From: Streptomyces sp. 15-116A
GTDB lineage: Bacteria > Actinomycetota > Actinomycetes > Streptomycetales > Streptomycetaceae
Reading direction: 5' to 3'
Length of the DNA: 47,340 nt
NCBI RefSeq assembly: GCF_025290915.1
Contig: NZ_JAOCQE010000019.1
Span: 1 to 47,340, forward strand
Shown here: positions 1 through 8,744 of the stretch, in pieces
Layout: every line of letters begins with the position of its first letter
Position numbering within the stretch: the first letter of the stretch is position 1
Made by a program: the position numbers and the translations under genes
The notes under the pieces: model-generated
Database searches by the model: none
Seen by the model: only the letters and a program-made list of their open reading frames with translations
What the model was told of the DNA's origin: nothing

Positions 1-52
1 CCCGCCAGTCCCCCCTCGCACTCCGCACCGGCCCGCCGCACCCCGTAAGCCC

Positions 53-83
53 GGGCGGCCCCGGCACCACGCCGGGGCCGCCC
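53..83. terminator. Strong stem-loop, probable terminator
   Basis: A perfect 13-bp inverted repeat (53-65 with 71-83, loop ACCAC) lies at the window edge, before the first reading frame. No U-tract follows, which is usual in Streptomyces. It probably ends transcription of a gene left of the window. Confidence 0.6.
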
Positions 84-116
84 ACCGCCCCGCCGCCCGA
101 TTCCCCGGAGAAACCC

Positions 117-302
117 GTAGCAGAACGCACACCCGCACCGATCAGCCATCGGCTCAAACCCCGGCTCGCAACCGCCCTGTTCCGCCGCTATCTACGCGCC
201 TGCATCACGGCCGGCCCCGACCGCGCCTCCCCACTGGCCGGCGCCCGCCCGGACGCCGTCCCCACCGAGGCGCAACGCATCGGGCAGCGCCACCACCACT
301 GA
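117..302 (+). CDS. Small hypothetical protein, GTA start proposed
   Basis: A 61-residue basic protein (begins V/M-AERTPAPISHRLKPRL, ends QRIGQRHHH) of unknown function. The frame has no ATG, GTG or TTG anywhere. A ribosome binding site GGAGAAA (107-113) sits 6 bases before GTA at 117, one base from GTG. The first codons are less GC-biased at position 3 than the rest. It lies 22 bases before the next gene and is probably the first visible gene of the operon. The alternative is that this is a decayed gene whose start has been lost. I do not recognise the family. Confidence 0.4.
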   Translation, partial: VAERTPAPISHRLKPRLATALFRRYLRACITAGPDRASPLAGARPDAVPTEAQRIGQRHHH

Positions 303-324
303 CCGTCCACACACCCGGAGGAGC

Positions 325-708
325 ATGTCCCACCCCGCCCCCTACCCGGTGAGACTGGCCGACGAGATCACCCGCCAGCTCGGCCAGCTCTCCGACCACC
401 TCTCCCAGCTTCCCCCGCCCCAGGCAGCGCAGGTCATCGCCCGCGTCCTCGACCCGGACAACGGAGTCCTCGGCGGCGTCACTCACCTCGTCATCACCGG
501 CAGCCACTTCGCCAAGAGCGAGGCAGAACGAGGCGCCCTGCCAGCGGAGGTATGGCTCGCCTTGGGCCGTGCCGCCAACGAACTGCACGACATCAGCCTG
601 GACCTGGACGAGCACCAGGACCTCCTCCAGCACCTCGGCACCCGACCGGACACCAGCGCGGCGAAGCCTCCGGCTCCCGCCCCGCTCGTCGTACGGCGGC
701 GCCGGTGA
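325..708 (+). CDS. Small helical hypothetical protein paired with a DUF317 gene
   Basis: A 127-residue protein, mostly helical by composition, with a proline/arginine-rich tail. The start is ATG with GGAGGAG (316-322) directly upstream. Its TGA overlaps the GTG of the next gene (GTGA, 705-708), so the two are translationally coupled. It is the first member of a small-protein/DUF317 pair repeated three times in 4 kb. No known domain is recognised; a partner or chaperone of the DUF317 protein is inferred only from the coupling. Confidence 0.7.
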   Translation: MSHPAPYPVRLADEITRQLGQLSDHLSQLPPPQAAQVIARVLDPDNGVLGGVTHLVITGSHFAKSEAERGALPAEVWLALGRAANELHDISLDLDEHQDLLQHLGTRPDTSAAKPPAPAPLVVRRRR

Positions 709-1508
709 AGAAGAAGCAGTGGCAGGGCTGGGGGCCGGGCGAGCAGGCCGAGCAGCACTACCTCGTCCAGCCCCGTGCCCTGGCCGGCGGCGGTGACGTC
801 CGGCACGTCTCGGAGTTCCTGCGCGCCTCGGGCTGGCGGGAGAAGTCGAAGAAGGGCGGCCCGCTGCTCATGGAGAGCCCGGACCGCACCGTCCGCGTCG
901 CCTACGACCCCTACATCCTGCCGGGCGGATGGACCATCCACGGCCGGGCAGGCGGCGCGACCGGTGAATGGTCTGCGCACCTGGGCCGGCAGACTCCGGT
1001 GGAGATCGTCGCCGGTCTGACCGACGCCCTCACCCGCCCCCGCTCCGCACACGCCCCCAACGTCTGGGCACCTCTGCAGGAGCAGAACTGGCACACGCGG
1101 TTCGAGGGCCAAGACTATTCGGCGAGCAGCCCCGACGGCACCGCGTGGATGCAGTTCCGCCAGGGCGTCGATGGCTCGGCGATGTGGTGGACCGGAGCGC
1201 AGGACAAGCAGGGCAACGGCTGGACTGCCCACTTCACGCCGAACACGCCGATGCACCTGGTCCAAGCCTTCTCCACCGAACTTGCCGGCCCGGACCCGGT
1301 GATGCGCCCACGCGGACGTGTCCCGCACAGCGCCCAGATCCGGACCTGGTCGGTCTCCGTCAAGCCCTCCCAGCTCAGCGCCTGGCAGCAGGCCCGGATT
1401 ACAGCTGCCCGCGCCGCCACCTGGGCCCGCAACAGCGCCCGAAGCGCCCGGCCCCGCACCACCGCCCGTCCCTACGCCCCGGCCGGCGGTGCCCGGACCC
1501 GCCGCTGA
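705..1508 (+). CDS. DUF317 domain protein
   Basis: A 267-residue protein with two DUF317-like halves: near residues 15-105 (YLVQPRALAGGGDVRHVSEFL, then a Trp-rich segment and EIVAGLTDALT) and near 110-195 (WHTRFEGQDYSASSPDGTAWM to HLVQAFSTELA). The longer open frame upstream is ignored because GTG at 705 overlaps the preceding stop and the DUF317 homology begins there. The C-terminus is Ala/Arg-rich. DUF317 proteins are known mainly from Streptomyces plasmids and integrative elements and have no established function. Confidence 0.85.
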   Translation: MKKKQWQGWGPGEQAEQHYLVQPRALAGGGDVRHVSEFLRASGWREKSKKGGPLLMESPDRTVRVAYDPYILPGGWTIHGRAGGATGEWSAHLGRQTPVEIVAGLTDALTRPRSAHAPNVWAPLQEQNWHTRFEGQDYSASSPDGTAWMQFRQGVDGSAMWWTGAQDKQGNGWTAHFTPNTPMHLVQAFSTELAGPDPVMRPRGRVPHSAQIRTWSVSVKPSQLSAWQQARITAARAATWARNSARSARPRTTARPYAPAGGARTRR

Positions 1509-1534
1509 TCTCCATCCCCATCTGAAGGAGCCCG

Positions 1535-1888
1535 ATGCCTGCCCCCACCCCGGAAACCCTGCGCGCCCTGACTGAAACGCTGTCGGACGTCACCGAGTAC
1601 CTGCGCGAGAATCCCGACCCCGATGAAGCCCTCGCCCTCGTCGAGCCGCTCCTCGACGAGTACACGGGCCTGCCCGTCCAGCTCGCCGACACGCTGCGTG
1701 CCCTCGCCCGCACCATCCAGGAACACCAGGCCATCCCACGTACCGCGCACGTCAACGTCCTGATCGCCGAGCTGCGTTCAGCCGCCTGGGAACAGACCGA
1801 CCAGCACACCCTCCACTACGTCCTGGACGAGCTGCGTGCGCTGCACGACGACGCCGAGAGCGAGCAGGGGTGCAGCCGGTGCCGTTGA
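1535..1888 (+). CDS. Small helical hypothetical protein, second pair
   Basis: A 117-residue acidic helical protein (MPAPTPETLRALTETLSDV...) with GAAGGAG 5-11 bases before ATG. It ends in a short CSRCR tail that lies inside the overlap with the following DUF317 gene. The layout matches the 325-708 gene: small helical protein first, DUF317 second. No recognised domain. Confidence 0.7.
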   Translation: MPAPTPETLRALTETLSDVTEYLRENPDPDEALALVEPLLDEYTGLPVQLADTLRALARTIQEHQAIPRTAHVNVLIAELRSAAWEQTDQHTLHYVLDELRALHDDAESEQGCSRCR

Positions 1889-2700
1889 GCGAGCGCCAGC
1901 TCGACGCCTTCGCCGACAAGCACGCTGGGCAGATCCCCTTCGACACCAGCCCCCGCCACCTCGCCGGCCCGGGCGACGCCCGTCACGTCACCCACGGCCT
2001 GGCCGCGGCCGGATGGGCCACGGTCTCCGACCCGCTCAGCGCCGAGATCGTGATGGCCAGCCCCGATCACCGCTACCGCCTGCAGTTCGACCCGCAGTCC
2101 GCCACCTCCGCCTGGTGGCGGCTGCGGGCCGCCCCCGGCGACAACGACCATGGCTGGTACGCCGAGTTCGGTGAACTCGTGCCGGCCGAGGTCCTCGCCG
2201 GCCTCACCGACGCCCTCATCACACCGCCCTCATCGCAACCGGACCCCTGGCAGCCCGTGACCAGCGCAGGCTGGCAGTACGAGGATGCCGGGAGAGCGTT
2301 CTCTCCGGACTCGCTGTGCCGGATCGAGCACCGCCCCATGAGTGAGTTCCATGAACGGCCGTCCTGGCACATCGAGGTCAGGACAAGCAGCGACGAATCA
2401 TTCCCGGGCCCGCGGATCTGGCATGCCTTCCTCGACGAGCACGTTCCCGATCGCCTCGTAGGTGCCTTCCTGGGCGCGCTGGCCGACCAGAGCCCGCTGC
2501 AGCGCGGCATGTTCGACCGCACCGCCCACTACAGCGCCGTCCAAGAGCCGAGCCCGCTGCGCCCGCAGCAGGTAGTCGACGCGCACACCGCCCGGGTGAA
2601 GACGCTCCGCGCACAGGCCCGCGCCGTGCGCCGTCAGCAGACCACCCCCGCGACACCCCCGGCGCCCACGACCGCCGACCAGCCGGCCGCCCGCCGCTGA
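1870..2700 (+). CDS. DUF317 domain protein
   Basis: A 276-residue protein (273 if the GTG at 1879 is used). It shows the DUF317 signature twice: SPRHLAGPGDARHVTHGLAAAGW with SPDHRYRLQFDPQSATSAWWRL, and a second Trp-rich unit around residues 130-215 ending in DRLVGAFLGALAD. The C-terminal 60 residues are a basic, Pro/Ala-rich low-complexity tail. It overlaps the upstream gene by 19 bases. Function unknown. Confidence 0.85.
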   Translation: MQPVPLSERQLDAFADKHAGQIPFDTSPRHLAGPGDARHVTHGLAAAGWATVSDPLSAEIVMASPDHRYRLQFDPQSATSAWWRLRAAPGDNDHGWYAEFGELVPAEVLAGLTDALITPPSSQPDPWQPVTSAGWQYEDAGRAFSPDSLCRIEHRPMSEFHERPSWHIEVRTSSDESFPGPRIWHAFLDEHVPDRLVGAFLGALADQSPLQRGMFDRTAHYSAVQEPSPLRPQQVVDAHTARVKTLRAQARAVRRQQTTPATPPAPTTADQPAARR

Positions 2701-2717
2701 CCTCAAAGGATGCTCTC

Positions 2718-3299
2718 ATCTCCCGCACCACGAACCACGGCCGCCGCACCTCGCTGCGGCGCCTCAACCGCTACCTGCGCCACAGTGAACGGATCCTGGC
2801 GTCCTGGGACGCCTTCACCGCGTTCAACACGGACCTGGACGGCTGGCCCTTCGACCAGGACGCCTACGGCCGCCGGGCCGCCGTCCGTGACGCAGACACC
2901 GCCGCAGCGTTCGACGGCATCCGTCCTGGCGCCCGCCAATTGCTGGCCACCGCCCGGCTCCAGCTCCAGCACCTGCCCGCACACCTCACGCGGGACAGCT
3001 GGCCCGGGCAGCTGACCATCCTGGAGGAGGCACTGAGCCACCTCGACGCCCTGGACGCGCAGTGGCGCCAGACCCGGGCCCAGCTCCCCGAGGGTGCCGG
3101 TCCGGGCAGCGACGCGTACGTCGACGCGCTCGACGCGCACCACGCAGAGTGCTGGAGCTATCTGGACGACTGGACCTGCCACGGCCGCGTCATCCTCGAC
3201 ATCCAGGCCGCCGCACGCCGCGCACCGTCCCGGCCGAAGCGCCCGCAGCTCCCCGCCCTGACGTCCCGGCGCAGCGGACACGGCGCGAGGGGGCGGTGA
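2718..3299 (+). CDS. Helical hypothetical protein, third pair, ATC start proposed
   Basis: A 193-residue protein, helical and rich in Arg, His and Trp (ISRTTNHGRR..., DLDGWPFDQDAYGRRAAVRD, TARLQLQHLPAHLTRDSW). Codon use is fully Streptomyces-like from about 2718, but the first canonical start is TTG at 2940, which would delete a third of the protein and has no ribosome binding site. AAAGGA (2705-2710) sits 7 bases before ATC at 2718; CTC at 2715 is the other option. Its TGA overlaps the next GTG (3296). It takes the small-protein slot of the third DUF317 pair. Confidence 0.6.
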   Translation: MSRTTNHGRRTSLRRLNRYLRHSERILASWDAFTAFNTDLDGWPFDQDAYGRRAAVRDADTAAAFDGIRPGARQLLATARLQLQHLPAHLTRDSWPGQLTILEEALSHLDALDAQWRQTRAQLPEGAGPGSDAYVDALDAHHAECWSYLDDWTCHGRVILDIQAAARRAPSRPKRPQLPALTSRRSGHGARGR

Positions 3300-4078
3300 C
3301 CATGCCCGAGGTCCCCGTCAACGTCGACATCGACTACGTCGCCCCGCGCCACCTGGCCGGCGGCGGTGACCCCGCCTGGATCACCGTCCCCCTCCACCGT
3401 GCCTGCGGCTGGAGCTACGGTCACGACCCCCTGATGCCCCGCGTCCTGCTTTCCAGCCCCGACCAGAAGGCCCTCCTGCGGCTGGAGCCCGACCCCGACG
3501 GACGGTGGTGGACTCTGCAGCACGCCCCCGCGCCGGACCGGCCCGCCTGGTTCGCCAGCTTCGATGCCCGCACCCCCGTAGAAATGATCGCTGCGTTCAC
3601 CGACGTGCTGACCGATCCCACTGCCGATCAAGGAGACAACTGGGATCCGCAGGAGCCGCTTCTGACAGCGGGCTGGTCTCCGGCCTACCGCCACCACCGG
3701 CTGGCCTCACCCGACGGCACCGTCCGCGTCGAGGCCGACGAGGCAACCGGGGCCTGGTGGGTCGACACCACCCTCCGCGACTTCCGGGCTCTGCTGTGGC
3801 AAGCCCACTTCAGCGAGCACACCCCACCGCACCTGATCACCGCGTTCACCGCCGCGCTCACCGACCCCCGACCGGTGCCGCGCACCGCAGGCCCCTCCAG
3901 CCTCCCGACTCGCAGCCCGGACCTCATCACTCTCTCGCACCGGGAAGTACCCGCCACGCAGGTCGCCGGCGCCCTGGAGGAACGCGTCCGCTCCCTCGCC
4001 GCACGCCGCACTGGCCCGCCGGCGACGAGTACGCATCCTCCGCAACGGCCGCAGGCCGAGCGCCACCGCCTGCGCTGA
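3296..4078 (+). CDS. DUF317 domain protein
   Basis: A 260-residue protein with two clear DUF317 units: residues 14-105 (YVAPRHLAGGGDPAWITVPLH to EMIAAFTDVLTD) and 115-195 (LLTAGWSPAYRHHRLASPDG to HLITAFTAALTD). The GTG at 3296 overlaps the upstream stop; ATG at 3302 is a possible start two codons later. It is the best-preserved DUF317 copy of the window. It precedes the coupling-protein gene by 32 bases, which links these proteins to conjugation by position only. Confidence 0.88.
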   Translation: MTMPEVPVNVDIDYVAPRHLAGGGDPAWITVPLHRACGWSYGHDPLMPRVLLSSPDQKALLRLEPDPDGRWWTLQHAPAPDRPAWFASFDARTPVEMIAAFTDVLTDPTADQGDNWDPQEPLLTAGWSPAYRHHRLASPDGTVRVEADEATGAWWVDTTLRDFRALLWQAHFSEHTPPHLITAFTAALTDPRPVPRTAGPSSLPTRSPDLITLSHREVPATQVAGALEERVRSLAARRTGPPATSTHPPQRPQAERHRLR

Positions 4079-4110
4079 TCCCTCCGTCCCCGCCTGGAAG
4101 CACCTAGCCC

Positions 4111-5901
4111 TTGCCCCCCTCCTCCTCCAGCAGCAACACCGACGGATACGACCTCGTCCTGCGCCTCCTGCTCGGCGTGCTCGCCGTCGTCGTCCCCCTG
4201 TCCCACCTGGCCTGGCTGTGCGGCAATCTCACCGCCTCCCTCGCCGGAGGCAGCTGGGCCCCCTACCAGCCGACCAACGCCTTGCTCCACCCCGAGCAGG
4301 TCTGGCCCGAGGCCAGGGAGAACGCCCTGCTCATCGGGGCACGCATCGTTCCCGTTCTGCTCCTCCTGGCTCTCGGGGTAACGGCGGTCGCCCTGTGGCT
4401 CCGGCACAGGAACCGCGGCGGCAGCCGGAAGAAGATCACCGGCATGGCCAAGGCCCGGGACATCGAGCCCTTGATGGCCAAGGCGATCACCGACAAAGCC
4501 CGCTCGCTGCGCCCCAGCCTGAAAGACGCCAAGCACATCAAAGCCCGCGACACCGGCATCCTCCTGGGCAACCTGCAAAACACCCGGCACGAGGTACGCA
4601 TGGGCTACGAAGACGTGGCCGTCGCCATCATGGCGCCCCGCTCGGGCAAGACCACCTCGCTCGCCATCCCCTCCATGCTCGCCGCGCCCGGCCCCGTCCT
4701 GCTGACCTCGAACAAGGCCGCAGGCGACGCATTCACCGCCACATACGAGGCCCGCTCCCGCGTCGGGCAGGTGTGGACCATGGACCCCCAGCAGATCGCG
4801 CACGCCGCACGCGAGATGTGGTGGAACCCCCTCGCCAGCGCGAAAACCCTGGACGGAGCGAACCGGCTCGCCGGACACTTCCTCGCCGCCTCGGTGGACG
4901 CCTCCCAGCAGGGCGACTTCTGGTCCAAGGCCGGCAGCAACATCCTGTCCCAACTGCTGCTGGCCGCAGCGCTCGACGAGCGGCCCATCACCGACATCAT
5001 GCAGTGGCTCGCCTTCCCCGCCGACCGCACCCCGCTCGACATCCTCCGCGACCACGACTTCGCCGCCGTCGCAGCCCAGCTCAAGGGCACCGTCGAAGGA
5101 CCCCCGGAGACGCGCGACGGCATCTACGAGACTGCCCGCCAGTACGCCGCCGCCCTGCTGAACAACGAGATCGCCGCCTGGGTCACCCCGCAGAAGGACG
5201 TTCCCGAGTTCCGCCCGTCGGAGTTCGTCACCTCCACCGACACGCTGTACCTGCTGAGCAAGGACGGGGGAGGCGGGGCCTCGGCACTGATCGCCGCGTG
5301 CGCGGACTCCGTCATGCGCGCGGCCACCGCCCAGGCCGAACGCGCCGGCGGACGCCTGGACCCGCCCATGCTGGCGATCCTCGACGAGGCCGCCAACGTG
5401 TGCAAGATCAGCGACCTGCCGGACCTGTACTCCCACCTCGGCTCCCGCGGAATCATCCCGATCACCATCCTCCAGTCCTACCGCCAGGGCCAGAAGGTCT
5501 GGGGAGACGCGGGCATGGACGCCATGTGGTCCGCCTCGACCGTCAAGGTCATCGGCTCCGGCATCGACGACCCCGACTTCGCCGACAAGCTCTCCCGCCT
5601 GATCGGCGACCACGACGTCGAGACCACATCGACCTCGCACTCGGAGTCCGGCAAGAGCACGTCGGTGTCGATGCGGCAGGAACGGATCCTGCCCGCCGAC
5701 GCGATCCGAGCCCTGCCCAAGGGCACCGCCCTGTGCTTCGCCACCGGCATGCGCGCCGCCATGCTCGACCTGCGACCGTGGTACCGAGAGCCAGGAGCCG
5801 GGGAACTGTCCGCGGCGTCCGCCCGCGCGTCGAAGGCGATCACGGCTCGCGCCGTCGCGAAGCACGCGCCGACACAGTCCGACTTCGGGACGGCCGCGTG
5901 A
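4111..5901 (+). CDS. VirD4/TraG-like conjugative coupling ATPase
   Basis: A 596-residue membrane ATPase of the type IV coupling family, which couples transferred DNA to the export channel. Two N-terminal transmembrane segments are seen at about residues 12-35 and 71-96. Walker A is APRSGKTTS near 175-183 and Walker B is MLAILDEAAN near 420. The late segment ILQSYRQGQKVWG is typical of TraG/VirD4. An in-frame TAG at 4105 forces the start to TTG at 4111, with GGAAG about 10 bases upstream. It ends in a GTGA overlap with the next gene. No relaxase is next to it. Confidence 0.88.
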   Translation: MPPSSSSSNTDGYDLVLRLLLGVLAVVVPLSHLAWLCGNLTASLAGGSWAPYQPTNALLHPEQVWPEARENALLIGARIVPVLLLLALGVTAVALWLRHRNRGGSRKKITGMAKARDIEPLMAKAITDKARSLRPSLKDAKHIKARDTGILLGNLQNTRHEVRMGYEDVAVAIMAPRSGKTTSLAIPSMLAAPGPVLLTSNKAAGDAFTATYEARSRVGQVWTMDPQQIAHAAREMWWNPLASAKTLDGANRLAGHFLAASVDASQQGDFWSKAGSNILSQLLLAAALDERPITDIMQWLAFPADRTPLDILRDHDFAAVAAQLKGTVEGPPETRDGIYETARQYAAALLNNEIAAWVTPQKDVPEFRPSEFVTSTDTLYLLSKDGGGGASALIAACADSVMRAATAQAERAGGRLDPPMLAILDEAANVCKISDLPDLYSHLGSRGIIPITILQSYRQGQKVWGDAGMDAMWSASTVKVIGSGIDDPDFADKLSRLIGDHDVETTSTSHSESGKSTSVSMRQERILPADAIRALPKGTALCFATGMRAAMLDLRPWYREPGAGELSAASARASKAITARAVAKHAPTQSDFGTAA

Positions 5902-6356
5902 GCGACATACCGCTGCACCCGGTGCCGGTCCGCTCCCGTGAGGCGAAGGACTTCGTGCGCACCTGGCACCGTCACCACCCGCCGCCCGCAGGACAGATCT
6001 TCGCGGTCGGCGCCGCCGACGAGAGGGGCACGCTGCGCGCCGTGGCCATCGTCGGCAGGCCGGTGGCCCGGCACCTGGACGACGGCGCCACCCTCGAAGT
6101 CACCCGGACCGCCACCGACGGCACCCGCAACGCCAACTCACTGCTCTACGGGGCCGCGTGGCGGGCGGCGAAAGCCCTCGGCTACCGACGACTGGTCACC
6201 TACACGCAGGACGGCGAGAGCGGCGCATCCCTGCGCGGCGCCGGGTGGCGCGTGATCGCCAGCCGGCCGCCCCGCGCCGGATGGCACACCCCGTCCCGCC
6301 CACGAGCCGGCCACGGCAACGACCACGTCACCCGCCTGCTGTGGGAAGCCCTGTGA
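5898..6356 (+). CDS. XF1762-family protein, GNAT-like
   Basis: A 152-residue protein matching the XF1762 family known from actinobacterial mobile elements: REAKDFVRTWHRHHPPPAGQIFAVG, VGRPVARHLDDG, LEVTRTATDGTRNANSLLYGAAWRAAKALGY and SGASLRGAGWRVI. The pattern resembles an acyl-CoA N-acetyltransferase fold, but the substrate is unknown. The GTG overlaps the stop of the coupling-protein gene, and the stop overlaps the next GTG, so it is embedded in a tightly coupled operon. Confidence 0.8.
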   Translation: MSDIPLHPVPVRSREAKDFVRTWHRHHPPPAGQIFAVGAADERGTLRAVAIVGRPVARHLDDGATLEVTRTATDGTRNANSLLYGAAWRAAKALGYRRLVTYTQDGESGASLRGAGWRVIASRPPRAGWHTPSRPRAGHGNDHVTRLLWEAL

Positions 6357-6988
6357 CCGAGCCCGTTCCTGCACAGCAACGGACCGAACATCTCACCTTG
6401 CCCCGTACCGCCCCGCGTCCTCCCGGAGTTGTCCTGCACACCGTTGACCTGACCGAACACACCCGCCTTCTCGGCGAGGTGGCCCCCGCCCTGAAGGAGC
6501 TGTCCGTGGAGGCGGCACGCATCCGGGAGGGCGAGATCGCCAAGCCCGTCCGAGAGATCGCACCCCTGAGCCTGCGGGTGCACGAGCTGGCGATGAAGTG
6601 CACGCGGCAGGTGCACGACCTGTCGGTCAGCCAGTACCCCGCAATGAAGGACGGGGCCGACAACCTGGCGCTCCTCGCCGGCGCCTGCTCCCAGATCTCA
6701 CTGGCCGCCACCCTGTGCAACCTCGCCATCCATCACCGCACCGAAATCCTGCTGTACGAGGACGCCGATCCCACCCCGGCGACCAGTCGTGATCAGCTTC
6801 GCCGTGCCGGTGTCGAGATGCAGCAAGCGGCCACCACTTATCGCGCCGTAGCGCGACGGCTCTCCCGACGCCTCGCCTCATTCTCGGCGCGCGCTGAAGA
6901 CCGGCAACTCATCGCCGAGGCCCAAAGGCCCAGCCCGCAGAAGGCGCCCTCCACACCGCCCGTGCTCGCTGCCCGGCGCCGCGTATGA
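6353..6988 (+). CDS. Helical hypothetical protein
   Basis: A 211-residue protein, almost wholly helical (residues 30-175), with a basic Pro-rich C-terminus ending AARRRV. No enzyme motif, signal peptide or membrane segment is visible. It is coupled by GTGA and ATGA overlaps to its neighbours on both sides. I do not recognise a family; a structural or accessory role in the element is inferred from the operon. Confidence 0.65.
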   Translation: MTEPVPAQQRTEHLTLPRTAPRPPGVVLHTVDLTEHTRLLGEVAPALKELSVEAARIREGEIAKPVREIAPLSLRVHELAMKCTRQVHDLSVSQYPAMKDGADNLALLAGACSQISLAATLCNLAIHHRTEILLYEDADPTPATSRDQLRRAGVEMQQAATTYRAVARRLSRRLASFSARAEDRQLIAEAQRPSPQKAPSTPPVLAARRRV

Positions 6989-7457
6989 CGACGCCGCCCG
7001 AGGACTTCCTGTTCGACGTGGCCGCCCCGCCGACGCCGGTTGAGCGCCTGCTGCTGCTCGCAGACCAGTACGTGCAGCACAACGACATGCTCGACCGTCT
7101 CCTGCGGGCCCATCCGCCATCCGAGCCCAACGCCCACGCCGCCTCCGCCCAGCGACTCGCTTCTGCGACCCGCACCGCCCTCAAAGCGGTCACCGACGTA
7201 CGCCTCTTCCGCAGTCCCGACCTGTCGGACGCAGTGGTCCGCCTTGAGCAGCTCGCCTTCCTGAGCAGTGCCTCCGCGGACCAGCAGCTCCCGATGGCAC
7301 GCACTCTGACCGCCTTGGCACCCGAAGCCGCGATGGGCTGCGCCAACACCCTCGCCTACGAAATCCGACGCCGCCAGGGGACGGCAGCAGGCGACGGTCC
7401 GGAGCACACCCTGACCGCCGCTCACCACACCGCCCTGTGGGAGTCTCAATGACGAAG

Positions 7458-8660
7458 TCAAGCCGCCTGCGTGACTGGCGGGGCGGTCGTGAACATTCGT
7501 CCGTCACGAAGTAATGCCCACAACACGCTCGCTCGTCGGCGAGCCAGGGCGATGATGGCTTGGACGTGCTTGCACCCCTCGCCACGCTTCTTGAGGTAGA
7601 AGTCCCGATTAGGGCCCTCGCGGATGATGCTGGTCTGCGCGGACAGGTAGAACACCCTTCGCAGACGGCGGCTGTAACGCTTGGGCCGGTGCAGGTTCCC
7701 AGTCCGCCGGCCGGAGTCGCGTGGCACAGGTACAAGTCCGGCCGCTGACGCCAGGTGACCAGCGTCCGCGTAGGCGGTCAGGTCACCTGCCGCCACGACG
7801 AACTCGGCCCCGAGCATGGGCCCCATGCCGGGCAGCGACTCGATGATCTCCGCTTGTGGATGGCTGCGGAAGGTCTCGCGGATACGCTTCTCGATGCGCT
7901 TGAGCCGCTCATCCAGGGCCAGGATCTGTTCGGCTAGGTCAGCGACGATTTGGGCGGCGACCTCCTCGCCGGGCAGCGCGGTCTGCTGGGTCCGGGCAGC
8001 CTCGAGAGCAGTGACCGCGACGGCGTCAGCGCTGCGCACGCCCCGGTTGGCCAGCCAGGCCGTGAGCCGGGCTCGGCCGCGGCGGCGGATCGCGGCGGGG
8101 GTCTGGTAGCCGGTCAACAGCACCAGGGCACCTTTGTGAGCCGAGTAGTCGAAAGACCGTTCCAGAGCGGGAAAGACGCCGGTCAGGACATCGCGGAGAC
8201 GGTTGATCATTCTCACCCTGTCTGCAACCAGGTCAGAGCGATGGGCGGTCAACAGGGCTAGTTCGGCCGCCAGTTGGGCGGGCACATCGATGGTCGCAAA
8301 GTCCCGGCGGTGCCGGGCGGTCTCGGCGATGATGTAGGCGTCACGGGCATCGGTTTTCGCCTCGCCCCGGTAGGCCCCGGCCATCCGGTTGACCGTGCGG
8401 CCGGGAACGTAGACGGCCTGCTGGCCGTGCGCCGCGAGCAGGGCCAGAAGTAGCGCGGAGGCCGTGCCGGAGATGTCAACCGCCCAGCGGACCTCATCCG
8501 CCAGGTCCAGGATCTCGCCGAGCGCGCTCAGGATCGCCGACTCGTCATTGTCGACCTTCTTCGACCACAAGGTCGCCCCGGTCTCGTCGACCGCCGCAGT
8601 CCAGTGGTGGCCCTTACCCGCGTCGATGCCGGCCCAGACGCAGGCCCGTCGCTTGCTCAC
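7458..8660 (-). CDS. IS110-family DEDD transposase
   Basis: A 400-residue IS110-type recombinase. The N-terminal RuvC-like DEDD domain shows WAGIDAGKGHHW, DEVRWAVD and TDARDAYIIAETARH. The C-terminal Tnp_IS110 domain shows SLPGMGPMLGAEFV followed by HLASAAGLVPVPRDSG, which should carry the catalytic serine. The start is GTG at 8660 behind a strong GAGGAGGGG site; the open frame extends further but the family begins here. The gene appears intact, so the element may be active. Confidence 0.9.
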   Translation of the reverse strand: MSKRRACVWAGIDAGKGHHWTAAVDETGATLWSKKVDNDESAILSALGEILDLADEVRWAVDISGTASALLLALLAAHGQQAVYVPGRTVNRMAGAYRGEAKTDARDAYIIAETARHRRDFATIDVPAQLAAELALLTAHRSDLVADRVRMINRLRDVLTGVFPALERSFDYSAHKGALVLLTGYQTPAAIRRRGRARLTAWLANRGVRSADAVAVTALEAARTQQTALPGEEVAAQIVADLAEQILALDERLKRIEKRIRETFRSHPQAEIIESLPGMGPMLGAEFVVAAGDLTAYADAGHLASAAGLVPVPRDSGRRTGNLHRPKRYSRRLRRVFYLSAQTSIIREGPNRDFYLKKRGEGCKHVQAIIALARRRASVLWALLRDGRMFTTAPPVTQAA

Positions 8661-8744
8661 TTGCCCCTCCTCGTTCCACACGGCATGCCGTCGGCCCGAG
8701 GAACACCCCGCTGTCATCTCCGTAATCAGCGACCGAAGCGCACA
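8661..8744 (-). ncRNA. Candidate bridge-RNA region of the IS110 element
   Basis: This is the only long non-coding part of the element, about 85 bases upstream of the transposase. IS110-group elements are known to encode a bridge RNA in this position. It contains the perfect 12-base palindrome ACGGCATGCCGT (8680-8691), flanked by TTCCTCG/CGAGGA-type complementarity that would cover the transposase ribosome binding site. It is shorter than the well-studied bridge RNAs, so this is inference from position and structure. Confidence 0.35.

Noticed and set aside
3685..5865. 726-codon open frame on the minus strand
   Set aside because: It is the antisense shadow of the coupling ATPase and a DUF317 gene, with no motif; GC-rich third positions keep this strand open.
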